NCBI GenBank assembly: GCA_900541795.1
Contig: UQLC01000016.1
Location: forward strand, 1-45,107
DNA length: 45,107 bases
DNA from: an uncultured Collinsella sp.
GTDB taxonomy: Bacteria; Actinomycetota; Coriobacteriia; Coriobacteriales; Coriobacteriaceae
Direction: 5' to 3'
Numbering within the stretch: position 1 is the stretch's first letter; each line of letters begins with the position of its first letter. The notes under the pieces are model-generated. The model had not been told where the DNA came from, ran no database searches, and saw only the letters and a list, made by a program, of their open reading frames with translations. Both the position numbers and the translations under genes were made by a program. Below, piece after piece: positions 14,903 to 23,037 of the stretch.

Positions 14903-15466
14903 CTACCGTGCGATCCAGTCAACGGCTTCGCGCCAACGCTCAACAAGACGTTCCAGACGCCAAGCCGCGTTAGCGGGACTAGTTGACGGCAATACGACAG
15001 CGGGCAGGCCTGTCCGCTCCTTTAGATAGCGCTTATAGAGGCGCCCCGCCGTACCTCCGTTACACACCACCAGCTCAATAGGCGCATTGCCCGTAATGCG
15101 CTCAATATGTGCCGGAACGACGTTTTTGATGCTGGCGTCGCTCGAGCCCTTAATGTCGCAGCTCTCGATCACATCCCACAGGGCCACGCCGCCGTTCAGC
15201 AGCATGGCCCGCTTGGCGGCAATGGAGGCATCGAGCGTCGCGGGCTCACCGTTTGCCAAAGGATCGCCCTCGTTGGACGGCACGGATACACCGAGGCACG
15301 CGGCCATCACACGCCAAAAGCGGTTCTGCGGATTGCCATAGTAGAAGGCATTGGCACGCGAGAGCACCGAGGGAAACGACCCCAGCACCAAAACGCGCGA
15401 GCGCTGGTCGAACACAGGCTCAAACCCATGCTCAATATGTTGATAGTCCTCGTCAGACACGGCCAT
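14903..15466 (-). CDS. DNA-deoxyinosine (hypoxanthine-DNA) glycosylase, uracil-DNA glycosylase superfamily
   Basis: Base-excision repair enzyme of 187 residues that should remove hypoxanthine (deaminated adenine) from DNA. The family signs are VLVLGSFPSVLSR (residues 25-37), FYYGNPQNRFWRVMA, GVALWDVIESC, and the C-terminal LPSTSPANA motif, as in the HDG family (UDG superfamily family 6). ATG at 15466 lies 3 bp after the amylase stop, so the two are probably co-transcribed, although their functions are unrelated. It converges with the gene at 14239. Confidence 0.85.
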   Translation of the reverse strand: MAVSDEDYQHIEHGFEPVFDQRSRVLVLGSFPSVLSRANAFYYGNPQNRFWRVMAACLGVSVPSNEGDPLANGEPATLDASIAAKRAMLLNGGVALWDVIESCDIKGSSDASIKNVVPAHIERITGNAPIELVVCNGGTAGRLYKRYLKERTGLPAVVLPSTSPANAAWRLERLVERWREAVDWIAR

Positions 15467-15469
15467 GGG

Positions 15470-16846
15470 CTAGGCTCTCAACAGATAGCGCACCTCGTAG
15501 GGTGCAAGTTCAAGGGTGCCCGTCAGCTCGACCGTGGGAGCATCGTCGGCAAGCAAGTCGACGAAGGAGCCGTTGAGTTCGCCGGCGCCAAAGGTGTAAG
15601 GCTCGCCCACGGCGTTCACCGCCACGAGCACCGTCGCGTCGTCGCAGGCGCGCTCGAACAGCAGCTGCTTGTTCTGGATCACCACGTTGCGATAGGTACC
15701 GTAGTTGAGAGCACGGGCCGCCGCGTCGTCGGCCGAACGAAGGTGTGCGAGCTGCGTGATGAACGCCGTCAGCTCGTTGGGCGCAGGCTCATCGAGCGCA
15801 GGTCGCAGAGCCCAGTCACCATCGGGGTCGCCCTTTTCGCCAGGAATCCCCCACTCGCTGCCATAGTAGACGCACGGAATGCCCGGCATACCAAAGAGCA
15901 TGCCGTAGGCGGGACGCAGGCAGGATTTGTCGGTGAGGATACTTGCCAGGCGCGGCACATCGTGGTTGTCGACAAACGAAAGCAGATGTTTGCCGCGGTA
16001 GATGCACCAAGGGTCGCCGCCAAACTGACGGTGCAACGAATGGGCGATCTCGAACATGTTGACCGAGTTAAAGCTGGAATACAGGCCCTTGTAGCACTCG
16101 TAATTAGTGCACGAGTCGAGCATCTCGTCGTTGACGATTTGGTTGTAGTCGCCGTGGAGCGTCTCGCCGATCAGCACAAAGTCGGGCTTGAGCTCACGGG
16201 TAAAGACGTGCAGGCGGCGCATAAAGTCGCGGTCGAGCATATAGGCAACGTCCAGGCGCAGGCCGTCGACGCCAAAGACCTCGGCCCAGCGGCGCACGGA
16301 CTCGAGCAGGTAATCGACCACAGCGGGATTTTGCAGGTTGAGCTTCACAAGCTCAAAATGGCCTTCCCAGCCCTCGTACCAAAAGCCATCGCCATAGCAG
16401 GAATCGCCGTCAAAGCTAATGTGGAACCAGTCCTTGTACGGCGAGTCCCACTTGCGCTCCTGCACATCGCGGAAGGCCCAAAAACCGCGGCCGACGTGGT
16501 TGAAGACGGCATCGAGCACCACGCGGATGCCATGGGCATGCAGCGTGTCGCATACGGCGGCAAAGTCGGCGTCCCCACCCAGGCGACGGTCGATATGGCG
16601 CAGGCTGCGTGTATCGTAGCCGTGGCTATCAGATTCGAGCGGTGGGTTGATGAGCACAGCGCCAACGCCGAGTTCCTGCATGTAGTCGGCCCATTGGGCG
16701 ACCTTCATGATAGGAGCATCGGGGTTGGGCGCGGCGTTGGCAACCTGGGCGAGCTCATCCTCGGCAACGGGCGCGGCGTTTTCGCGCGGAGCCCCGCAAA
16801 AGCCCAGCGGATAGATCTGATAGAACGTCGTCTCGTATGCCCACAT
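15470..16846 (-). CDS. Glycoside hydrolase family 13 alpha-amylase-type enzyme
   Basis: Cytosolic alpha-glucan hydrolase of 458 residues without a signal peptide. The GH13 regions are in order: DAVFNHVG near residue 113, GLRLDVA near 192 with the nucleophile Asp, IGETLHG near 224 with the acid/base Glu, and FVDNHD near 290 with the stabilising Asp. The short C-terminal beta domain follows. Size, cytosolic location and the opening WAYETTFYQIYPLGFCGAP suggest a cyclomaltodextrinase or neopullulanase-like maltooligosaccharide enzyme, but specificity is not proven. The start at 16846 follows GGGAGG. Confidence 0.9.
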   Translation of the reverse strand: MWAYETTFYQIYPLGFCGAPRENAAPVAEDELAQVANAAPNPDAPIMKVAQWADYMQELGVGAVLINPPLESDSHGYDTRSLRHIDRRLGGDADFAAVCDTLHAHGIRVVLDAVFNHVGRGFWAFRDVQERKWDSPYKDWFHISFDGDSCYGDGFWYEGWEGHFELVKLNLQNPAVVDYLLESVRRWAEVFGVDGLRLDVAYMLDRDFMRRLHVFTRELKPDFVLIGETLHGDYNQIVNDEMLDSCTNYECYKGLYSSFNSVNMFEIAHSLHRQFGGDPWCIYRGKHLLSFVDNHDVPRLASILTDKSCLRPAYGMLFGMPGIPCVYYGSEWGIPGEKGDPDGDWALRPALDEPAPNELTAFITQLAHLRSADDAAARALNYGTYRNVVIQNKQLLFERACDDATVLVAVNAVGEPYTFGAGELNGSFVDLLADDAPTVELTGTLELAPYEVRYLLRA

Positions 16847-16917
16847 AGCAACCTCCCGGTAAGCTCAACACAACGACATCCATTGTATGCCCAGCTTGTA
16901 TCCCCTCCCCCAAAATA

Positions 16918-16984
16918 AGTTGCGGTGGAATAGTTCCTGCTTGGGCCTTCAAAGGCCTTAAACAGGAACTATTCCACCGCAACT
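16918..16984. repeat. 22-bp-arm hairpin repeat, copy 1 (family B)
   Basis: Perfect 22-bp arms contain TTGCGGTGGAATAGTTCCTG. The 23-nt loop holds a minor hairpin, GGGCCTT with AAGGCC. Outside the arms CCCCTC and GAGGGG extend the symmetry. It lies between the MFS stop (17000) and the amylase start, so on the minus strand it could also end MFS transcription. A second copy is at 21055-21123. Confidence 0.85.
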
Positions 16985-16999
16985 GATGAGGGGACGTGG

Positions 17000-18196
17000 C
17001 TAGGCGACGGGCTTGGCGCGGCGGATGGCTGGGAACATCACCGTGATGGCGAGGATAACGCCCACGACGGCAATCGCCCCGCCCACAAAGCCGATCCAGG
17101 CGATACCGGGACCCGAAACCACGGCTCCGCCGATCGCGGTACCCGTGCCGATACCGAGGTTGAACAGGCCCGAGAAGATCGACATGGCGACGGCCGACGA
17201 ATCTGCCGGCGTGTGCTTGATGAGCTCGGCCTGAAACGCCACGTTAAAGGCCGTGGCGCAGCAACCCCACAGTGCGCACACAGCGAGAACCGCAGCGAGT
17301 GACGATGCGGCCGGACCCATGAGCAGCAGAGCCACCGGCACGCCGGAGAGCGTGATAGCCAAGAACGGGAAGCGATGCCCATCGAACAGGCGGCCAAACA
17401 GCCAGCTTCCGAGCAAACCAGAGCAGCCAAACGCCGTCAACGTCATGGTAATGGCGCCCGCATCGACGTGCGCGACCTGCGCCAGGAAGGGCTCGATATA
17501 GCTGTAGCTTGCGTAATAGCCGGTCGCCATGAAGACCGTGACTGCGTAGAGCGCGATGAGGAACGGGTTCTTGAGCAGCTCGGGCAGCTGCTTGAGCGTA
17601 AAACGCTCGCCCGCTGGCATGGCAGGGAACACCGTGGCCTGGTAGACGACCGCGACAGCAGACAGCGCTCCGACCACGGCAAACGTCATGCGCCAGCCCA
17701 CGGCCAAGCCAATGGCGCGACCGAGCGGCAGGCCAAAGATCTGTGCGATGGAAGAGCCCGTGGCGATCATGCTGATAGCGAGCGCCCCGTGGCGTGTGTC
17801 AACCAGGCGCGACGCCATGATCGAGGCGACCGACCAGAACACGGCGTGCGCGCAGGCAACCACCAGGCGCGCGCAGACTAAGATGGGATAGGTCGGTGCC
17901 AAGGCGGACAGGAACTGGCCCAGCGAGAACACGGCGAGCACGCCCAGCAGCATCCGCTTGAACTCGAAACGCGAAGCGAACACCATGAGCGGCAACGACA
18001 GCAGCATGACGCCCCAGGCATAGACCGAGATCATGATGCCCGCCTGGGCCTCGGTGAGCGAGAACGACGCGGCGATATCAGTCAAAAGGCCGATGGGCAT
18101 AAACTCCGACGTGTTGAACACGAACGCACAGCAGGTGAGCCCGACGAGCGGGAGCCACTGCCTGAGCGTGATGCCGTCTTGCCTTGCCTGACTCAT
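17000..18196 (-). CDS. MFS transporter, DHA1-type (SotB/AraJ-like sugar or drug exporter)
   Basis: Inner-membrane secondary transporter of 398 residues with about 12 hydrophobic segments. The opening LPLVGLTCCAFVFNTSEFMP and IGLLTDIA is characteristic of the SotB/AraJ/YdhP branch of the major facilitator superfamily, which exports sugars, arabinose analogues or drugs. ATG at 18196 is chosen over the upstream TTG at 18211 because TTGGAGACG then serves as the SD. It has its own promoter. The substrate is unknown. The amylase lies downstream beyond a hairpin repeat, so a joint carbohydrate role is possible but unproven. Confidence 0.87.
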   Translation of the reverse strand: MSQARQDGITLRQWLPLVGLTCCAFVFNTSEFMPIGLLTDIAASFSLTEAQAGIMISVYAWGVMLLSLPLMVFASRFEFKRMLLGVLAVFSLGQFLSALAPTYPILVCARLVVACAHAVFWSVASIMASRLVDTRHGALAISMIATGSSIAQIFGLPLGRAIGLAVGWRMTFAVVGALSAVAVVYQATVFPAMPAGERFTLKQLPELLKNPFLIALYAVTVFMATGYYASYSYIEPFLAQVAHVDAGAITMTLTAFGCSGLLGSWLFGRLFDGHRFPFLAITLSGVPVALLLMGPAASSLAAVLAVCALWGCCATAFNVAFQAELIKHTPADSSAVAMSIFSGLFNLGIGTGTAIGGAVVSGPGIAWIGFVGGAIAVVGVILAITVMFPAIRRAKPVA

Positions 18197-18229
18197 ATAT
18201 AACGTCTCCAATCATTTTGAGCGGAGGCG

Positions 18230-18259
18230 ATTATATAGCAACGGCCCCGCATCCGTCAG
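18230..18259 (-). promoter_or_regulatory. Promoter of the MFS gene
   Basis: A perfect -10 TATAAT on the minus strand (18230-18235) has CTGACG (18254-18259) 18 bp upstream. The -35 falls in the loop of the hairpin that follows feoAB. Confidence 0.55.
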
Positions 18260-18276
18260 CAACAGATGCGGGGCCG
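18242..18276 (-). terminator. Hairpin terminator after feoAB
   Basis: Twelve-bp arms CGGCCCCGCATC and GATGCGGGGCCG sit about 40 bp after the feoAB stop. The following T tract is weak. Confidence 0.6.
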
Positions 18277-18317
18277 AAAACAATTCGATACACAGAGGTT
18301 GCGCCGTCAATTCATAA

Positions 18318-20678
18318 CTAAGCCAACCCCAGCAACATGCCCGCCGAATGCACGACAAACGCCACGATCCAGGCGACCGTCACTTGAAACGCGAACACGG
18401 CAACGGCGTAGCGCGCGCCCAGCTCGCTCTTGACGGCGCCGATGGCTGCCACACAGGGCGGGTACAGCAGCGTAAAGACCAGGAACACATAGGCAGTGAA
18501 CGGCGAAAACATGGTCGACAGTGCCGCGGGCGAGGTCGCGCCCAAAAGCACCGTGAGCGTCGAGATGACGCTCTCCTTGGCGATGAGTCCCGTGACGAGC
18601 GCCGTCGAGGCGCGCCAGTCGCCAAAACCGAGCGGGGTCAACACCGGCGCGATGATGCTACCCAGACCGGCAAGCAGACTCTGCGACTGATCGGCGACCA
18701 CATTAAAGCGGATGTCGAACGTCTGAAGGAACCAGATGACCACGGTAGCGGCAAAGATAATGGTAAAGGCCTTGGTAATAAAGTCTTTGGCCTTATCCCA
18801 TGCCAGCATCACCGTCGTCTTGACGCTCGGCAGGCGGTAATTGGGCAGCTCCATGATAAACGGCACCGGGTCGCCCTTAAATGCCGTGCGGTTGAGTACC
18901 AAAGCCGCGATACAGCCAACCGCAATGCCGATCAGATAGAGCGAGACCATGGCGGGAACCGTCGCCTGTGGGAAAAACGCCCCGCACAGCAGACCATAGA
19001 CCGGCAACTTGGCCGAGCAGCTCATGAACGGCGTGAGCATGACCGTCATCTTGCGGTCGTGCTCGGATGGGAGCGTACGGGTCGACATGATAGCCGGCAC
19101 GGTGCAGCCAAACCCGACGAGCATGGGTACAAAGCTGCGGCCCGACAGGCCAAAACGACGCAGCACCTTATCCATGACAAAGGCGACGCGCGCCATGTAG
19201 CCCGAGTCTTCCAGAATGGAGAGGAACAAGAAGAGCACGACGATAATCGGCAGGAAGGTCAGCACACTGCCCACGCCCGTAAGCACGCCGTCGACAGCCA
19301 GCGAGCGCACCACGTCGTTGGTGCCGAACGCCTTGAGGCCCGCATCGGCCGAGGCGATGATAGCAGCGATACCGTCCTCCATGAGTCCCTGCAACGCCGC
19401 GCCGATCACGCCAAACGTCAGCCAAAAGACGAGGCCCATGATCACCAGGAACGCCGGAATGGCCGTGTAGCGACCCGTCAGGATGCGGTCGATCTTGACG
19501 GAGCGCACGTGCTCGCGGCTTTCGTGCGGTTTGACGACGCAGCGCCCGCACACGTCGCCGATAAAGCTAAAGCGCATATCGGCCAGCGCGGACAGGCGGT
19601 CGGTGCCGGCCTCGCCCTCCATCTGGGTAATGATGTGCTCGATAGCGTCGAGCTCGTTGCGATCCAGGTGAAGCGCCTCGGTCACCAGCTCGTCGCCCTC
19701 AACCAGCTTGGTCGCCGCAAAGCGCACCGGGATGTGCGCCGTCACGGCATGGTCCTCGATCAGGTTGGCAATGCCGTGGATGCAGCGATGCAGTGCGCCG
19801 CCGTCCGATCCATCGGGCGCACAGAAGTCCAGGCGACCGGGGCGCTCGCGGAACCGCGCCACGTGCAAGGCATGATCCACCAGCTCGCCGATACCCTCGT
19901 TGCGGGCAGCGCTAATGGGAACAACAGGCACGCCCAACAGGCTCTCGAGCAGATTGACGTCCACGGCGCCGCCGTTGGCCGTCACCTCGTCCATCATGTT
20001 GAGCGCGATGACCATGGGGCGGTCGAGCTCCATAAGCTGCAGCGTCAGGTACAGGTTACGTTCGATGTTGGTGGCGTCGATGATGTCGATGATGGCGTCG
20101 GGGTTTTCGTCCAAGATGAATTGGCGGCTGACGATCTCTTCGCCCGTGTACGGCGACAGGGAGTAAATGCCGGGCAGATCGGTAACGCTTGCCTCGGGAT
20201 GGTTACGGATGGTGCCGTCCTTGCGGTCGACCGTCACGCCAGGAAAGTTACCGACGTGCTGGTTGGAGCCCGTAAGCTGGTTGAACAGCGTGGTCTTACC
20301 GCAGTTTTGGTTGCCGGCGAGGGCAAAATGCAGCGGTGCGCCCTCGGGCACGGCCGTTTTTGCCGCACGGGGCGAATACATCCCCTCGCCGAGTGCCGGA
20401 TGCTCCGTCGTTCCGATTGCGGCGTTGGCGCGCGGACCGGTATCGGTGTCGTGCACATCCACGAGCTCAATGCGTGCGGCATCATCCTTGCGCAGCGTCA
20501 ACTCGTAGCCACGCAGGCGAATCTCGAGCGGGTCGCCCATGGGGGCGTACTTCATCATGGTGACTTCGGTGCCCGGCGTTAGGCCCATGTCCAAAATATG
20601 CTGTCGGAGTGCCTGGTCGTCCGATGCCACCGATGCGACAACGGCGTCCTTTCCAATCTCGAGCGTATCGAGCTTCAC
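18318..20678 (-). CDS. feoB: Ferrous iron transport protein FeoA-FeoB fusion
   Basis: Fe(II) uptake GTPase permease of 786 residues. A FeoA (SH3-like) domain at about 1-75 is fused to FeoB. The G domain shows GNQNCGKTTLFNQLTG (G1), GNFPGVTVDRKDG (G2), TDLPGIYSLSPYTGEE (G3) and ALNMMDE (G4). A helical spacer and the membrane domain with two Gate motifs follow (PMLVGFGCTVPAI; LTPFMSCSAKLPVYGLL). GTG at 20678 begins the FeoA domain behind GGGAGGAAC. A longer frame reaching 20915 runs into the upstream hairpin array and is rejected. It is probably iron regulated (see the repeats at 20730-20754). Confidence 0.95.
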   Translation of the reverse strand: MKLDTLEIGKDAVVASVASDDQALRQHILDMGLTPGTEVTMMKYAPMGDPLEIRLRGYELTLRKDDAARIELVDVHDTDTGPRANAAIGTTEHPALGEGMYSPRAAKTAVPEGAPLHFALAGNQNCGKTTLFNQLTGSNQHVGNFPGVTVDRKDGTIRNHPEASVTDLPGIYSLSPYTGEEIVSRQFILDENPDAIIDIIDATNIERNLYLTLQLMELDRPMVIALNMMDEVTANGGAVDVNLLESLLGVPVVPISAARNEGIGELVDHALHVARFRERPGRLDFCAPDGSDGGALHRCIHGIANLIEDHAVTAHIPVRFAATKLVEGDELVTEALHLDRNELDAIEHIITQMEGEAGTDRLSALADMRFSFIGDVCGRCVVKPHESREHVRSVKIDRILTGRYTAIPAFLVIMGLVFWLTFGVIGAALQGLMEDGIAAIIASADAGLKAFGTNDVVRSLAVDGVLTGVGSVLTFLPIIVVLFLFLSILEDSGYMARVAFVMDKVLRRFGLSGRSFVPMLVGFGCTVPAIMSTRTLPSEHDRKMTVMLTPFMSCSAKLPVYGLLCGAFFPQATVPAMVSLYLIGIAVGCIAALVLNRTAFKGDPVPFIMELPNYRLPSVKTTVMLAWDKAKDFITKAFTIIFAATVVIWFLQTFDIRFNVVADQSQSLLAGLGSIIAPVLTPLGFGDWRASTALVTGLIAKESVISTLTVLLGATSPAALSTMFSPFTAYVFLVFTLLYPPCVAAIGAVKSELGARYAVAVFAFQVTVAWIVAFVVHSAGMLLGLA

Positions 20679-20729
20679 GTCCGTGTTCCTCCCCCGGCGC
20701 CCACAGGGCGTTGCATTTATGTTCACCTT

Positions 20730-20754
20730 GGCTAACCGTTTGCCACGGCTAACC
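20730..20754 (-). promoter_or_regulatory. Direct repeat of GGTTAGCC upstream of feoAB (possible iron-regulator site)
   Basis: On the minus strand GGTTAGCC occurs twice, 17 bp apart start to start (20747-20754 and 20730-20737), about 50-75 bp upstream of the feoAB start. GGTTAGCC equals one half of the DtxR/IdeR consensus TTAGGTTAGSCTAACC. The full palindrome is not present, so binding is only a suggestion. Confidence 0.35.
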
Positions 20755-20835
20755 AATTTAACCATGCATGATAGCGCGAACACACAACGATGTTCAATCA
20801 GCAAATTGGCGCAATGGGGACAGGCAGGAGAGTTC

Positions 20836-21036
20836 AGGGCCATAGTTTCCCGATGAGGCCTCTCGGGGAAACTACATCCCAGAATTCTGGCTCGAAACGG
20901 GATATGTTTTCCCAAACAGGCCTCTTACGGAAAATGCATCCCGGAATCCCCACTCGAAACGGGACGCACTTTCCCAGTCGAGGCCCTATGGGAAACTGCG
21001 TCCCACCTTGAAGGGGGGACTGGGATGCAGTTTCCG
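20836..21036. repeat. Array of tandem hairpins upstream of feoAB (family A)
   Basis: Three successive hairpins have about a 62-bp period. Hairpin 1 is 20841-20880, with arms ATAGTTTCCC and GGGAAACTAC. Hairpin 2 is 20898-20943, CGGGATATGTTTTCCC with GGAAAATGCATCCCG. Hairpin 3 is 20959-21004, CGGGACGCACTTTCCC with GGGAAACTGCGTCCC. A fourth half-unit, GGGATGCAGTTTCC, follows at about 21022-21035. The linkers share CTCGAAACGGGA (20891, 20953) and the loops share AGGCC. No gene is visible between 20679 and 21149. Confidence 0.85.
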
Positions 21037-21054
21037 AACGGGACATCAAAAACG

Positions 21055-21123
21055 AAGTTGCGGTGGAATAGTTCCTGGATGGACTGGTTGATGCCCCAGA
21101 TAGGAACTATTTCACCGCAAGTT
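21055..21123. repeat. Hairpin repeat, copy 2 (family B)
   Basis: Arms TTGCGGTGGAATAGTTCCT and AGGAACTATTTCACCGCAA enclose a different loop from the copy at 16918-16984. The arms are nearly identical to that copy, so the arm sequence rather than the loop is conserved. Confidence 0.85.
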
Positions 21124-21149
21124 ATTGAAGGGCTGGGATGCCCGTCCTC

Positions 21150-22049
21150 TTACAGATGGCGCTCCAGGAAGCGGAAGGCTAGGCGAATCCAAGGGCGGAC
21201 CGCCACCTGCTTGTCCTCGTTGTCGACCGCGGTGTTGGCGTTGCCGAGCGAAAGGCCGTGACCACCCTGGTCGAAGACGTGCATCTCGCATGCAACGCCC
21301 TCCTCGGCCATGCGCTGCGCAAACGGGTAGACCTGCGCGATCGGCGCCGTCTTGTCGTCGGACACGCCCCACACAAAGGTCGGTGGCATCTGACGCGAAA
21401 CATGCGTGGTGGGGCAGATGTCGGCCAGATGCTCGTCAGTTGCCTCGCCGCCCGTCACCATCGACAGGTAGTCGTTGAGCAAATCGCGCCCCGTCTTGCC
21501 GCCCGTCTTGGGCACACGCAAGTCAATGCGCGGATCGCGCGTCTGCATGTCGCGCACATAGGCAAAGTCGAGCAATGGATAGCCCAGCACCACGGCATCG
21601 GGACGAATGTCGTCCGGACGCGCCCCGGCAAGTGCCGCAAAGGGGCCGGTCTTCCACTGTGTTGCCAGCGAGGCGCAAATCATGCCGCCAGCAGAAAAGC
21701 CCACGACGCACACGCGCTTAGGATCGACATGCCACTCGTCGGCGTTGGCGCGCACCGTGGCGACCATCTTGGCAAGATCTGCCTGGGGGTGCGGAAAGCT
21801 CACGTCACCCGTAGAACTCGTGACATAGTTGAGCACAAAGGCCTGGTAACCGTGATCCAAAAACGCAAACGCCACGGGATCCTGCTCATGCGGAGCGATA
21901 TGCGTAAACGCACCTCCGCCGCAGATAATCACGGCAGGGCGGCGGCCATTCGGTTTATCGGGCAGCGGCTCGGCACCCAAATACGTAAAGGTCGCCGGAT
22001 ATTCCTCGGTCGGCTCCTCGCCCCACAGCGCATGGTTCTCGACAATCAT
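21150..22049 (-). CDS. Alpha/beta hydrolase (BD-FAE/acetyl-esterase-like)
   Basis: Predicted carboxylesterase of 299 residues. It shows PAVIICGGGAF (oxyanion hole region), the nucleophile elbow VVGFSAGG with Ser near residue 118, the Asp region FVWGVSDDKTAP near 231, and the His in QGGHGLS near 262, a complete triad. The family commonly deacetylates sugars or xylan, or acts as a feruloyl esterase. The substrate here is unknown. No signal peptide is seen. ATG at 22049 is used because AAGGGAG is well spaced and the esterase fold begins there. The upstream extension to 22256 overlaps the promoter of the next gene. Confidence 0.85.
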   Translation of the reverse strand: MIVENHALWGEEPTEEYPATFTYLGAEPLPDKPNGRRPAVIICGGGAFTHIAPHEQDPVAFAFLDHGYQAFVLNYVTSSTGDVSFPHPQADLAKMVATVRANADEWHVDPKRVCVVGFSAGGMICASLATQWKTGPFAALAGARPDDIRPDAVVLGYPLLDFAYVRDMQTRDPRIDLRVPKTGGKTGRDLLNDYLSMVTGGEATDEHLADICPTTHVSRQMPPTFVWGVSDDKTAPIAQVYPFAQRMAEEGVACEMHVFDQGGHGLSLGNANTAVDNEDKQVAVRPWIRLAFRFLERHL

Positions 22050-22211
22050 ATGTGCTCCCTTCGCGCAAATTAAGCGCCCTTGTTTTTTGCCTTCAAGCGT
22101 ACCCCACTTGAACCCGTGGCGCAGAAACACTCCGGCAATAAGTTTCCCTTCAACTGATATATCACATAATCCCAGTTCAGAGGTATCTTTGAGCAGCGTA
22201 GAATAGGGGCG

Positions 22212-22245
22212 TTGACAAAGCCGCGAAACACATATGAAACGTTTC
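22212..22245 (+). promoter_or_regulatory. Promoter and LacI/CcpA-type palindrome of the PTS IIA gene
   Basis: TTGACA (22212-22217) is followed after 15 bp by TATGAA (22233-22238). The perfect palindrome GAAACGTTTC (22236-22245), with flanking T and C, overlaps the -10/+1 area. It looks like a LacI-family or catabolite-responsive operator. Confidence 0.5.
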
Positions 22246-22292
22246 CGGCAAACCAAACGCGCGATATGCGCCTATTTAAGTTGGAGGCAACT

Positions 22293-22856
22293 ATGGGTCT
22301 GCTCGATTCGCTTAAGTCCACCTTCACCTCGACCGGCGAGGCGTCCGTTCCGCCCGCAGCAAGCTTCGCTACCCGCGAAGGCGTCATCTATGCCCCCGTC
22401 AACGGCGTGCTCGTCAACCTGAACGAGGTTCCCGACGAGACGATCGCCTCGGGCATGCTTGGCCAGGGCTATGGCATCGAGCCCATTACCGGCACCATCT
22501 ATGCGCCCGCCAACGGCCGCATCGGTGCCACCACTGTCACCAACCACTCCATCGGCATGATTACCGAGGACGGCCTGCGCGTGTTCATCCATGTTGGCCT
22601 GGGCACCGTGGAAATGAACGGCAAGGGTTTTGCCCGCTTTGTCGAGATGGGCGATGTGGTCAAGGCAGGCCAGCCGCTCATCAGCTTCGACCGCGAGGCC
22701 ATTAAGGCCGCTGGTCACGAGGACATCGTGACCGTCATCGTCTCCGAGCTCGATCGTCTTAAGAGCATCGACCATGTCGGCGAGTCTGGAACGCTTATCG
22801 GCGGCAACCCGCTCGTCAAGCTTGGCGACCCGCTGCTGGTTGCCAAGACCAAGTAG
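22293..22856 (+). CDS. PTS glucose-type EIIA component (Crr-like)
   Basis: Phosphocarrier of the sugar phosphotransferase system, 187 residues. It accepts phosphate from HPr and passes it to EIIB domains. The IIA-Glc fold shows APVNGVLVNLNEVPDETIAS, the first active-site His in NHSIGMITEDG, and the phosphorylated His in VFIHVGLGTVEMNGKGF, then KAGQPLISFD. ATG at 22293 has TTGGAGG upstream. It is a stand-alone IIA, so it may serve several EIIBC permeases and act as a regulatory protein. It stands alone between divergent and unrelated genes, with its own promoter and terminator. Confidence 0.93.
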   Translation: MGLLDSLKSTFTSTGEASVPPAASFATREGVIYAPVNGVLVNLNEVPDETIASGMLGQGYGIEPITGTIYAPANGRIGATTVTNHSIGMITEDGLRVFIHVGLGTVEMNGKGFARFVEMGDVVKAGQPLISFDREAIKAAGHEDIVTVIVSELDRLKSIDHVGESGTLIGGNPLVKLGDPLLVAKTK

Positions 22857-22893
22857 CCAGGCCCCGCGCCACACAGCCAAAAGGCACCTCGTC

Positions 22894-22932
22894 AAGCGCC
22901 CACGACCATTAGGCCGCGGGCGCTTTTCGTTT
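22894..22932 (+). terminator. Terminator of the PTS IIA gene
   Basis: AAGCGCCC and GGGCGCTT form an 8-bp stem followed by TTCGTTTG, about 37 bp after the stop codon. Confidence 0.7.
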
Positions 22933-23037
22933 GAAAAACCATCCCGCCAATGCCTTATCTGTATAGCCCAAATGAGCCGAGCTGCTAGAATATCGAACTG
23001 TATGGATAACTATCATTCAACCGTTATGGGAGGATAC

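Noticed and set aside
20679..20915. N-terminal extension of FeoAB up to position 20915
   Set aside because: The added 79 residues come from the hairpin array and regulatory region; the FeoA domain starts at GTG 20678 with a proper SD.
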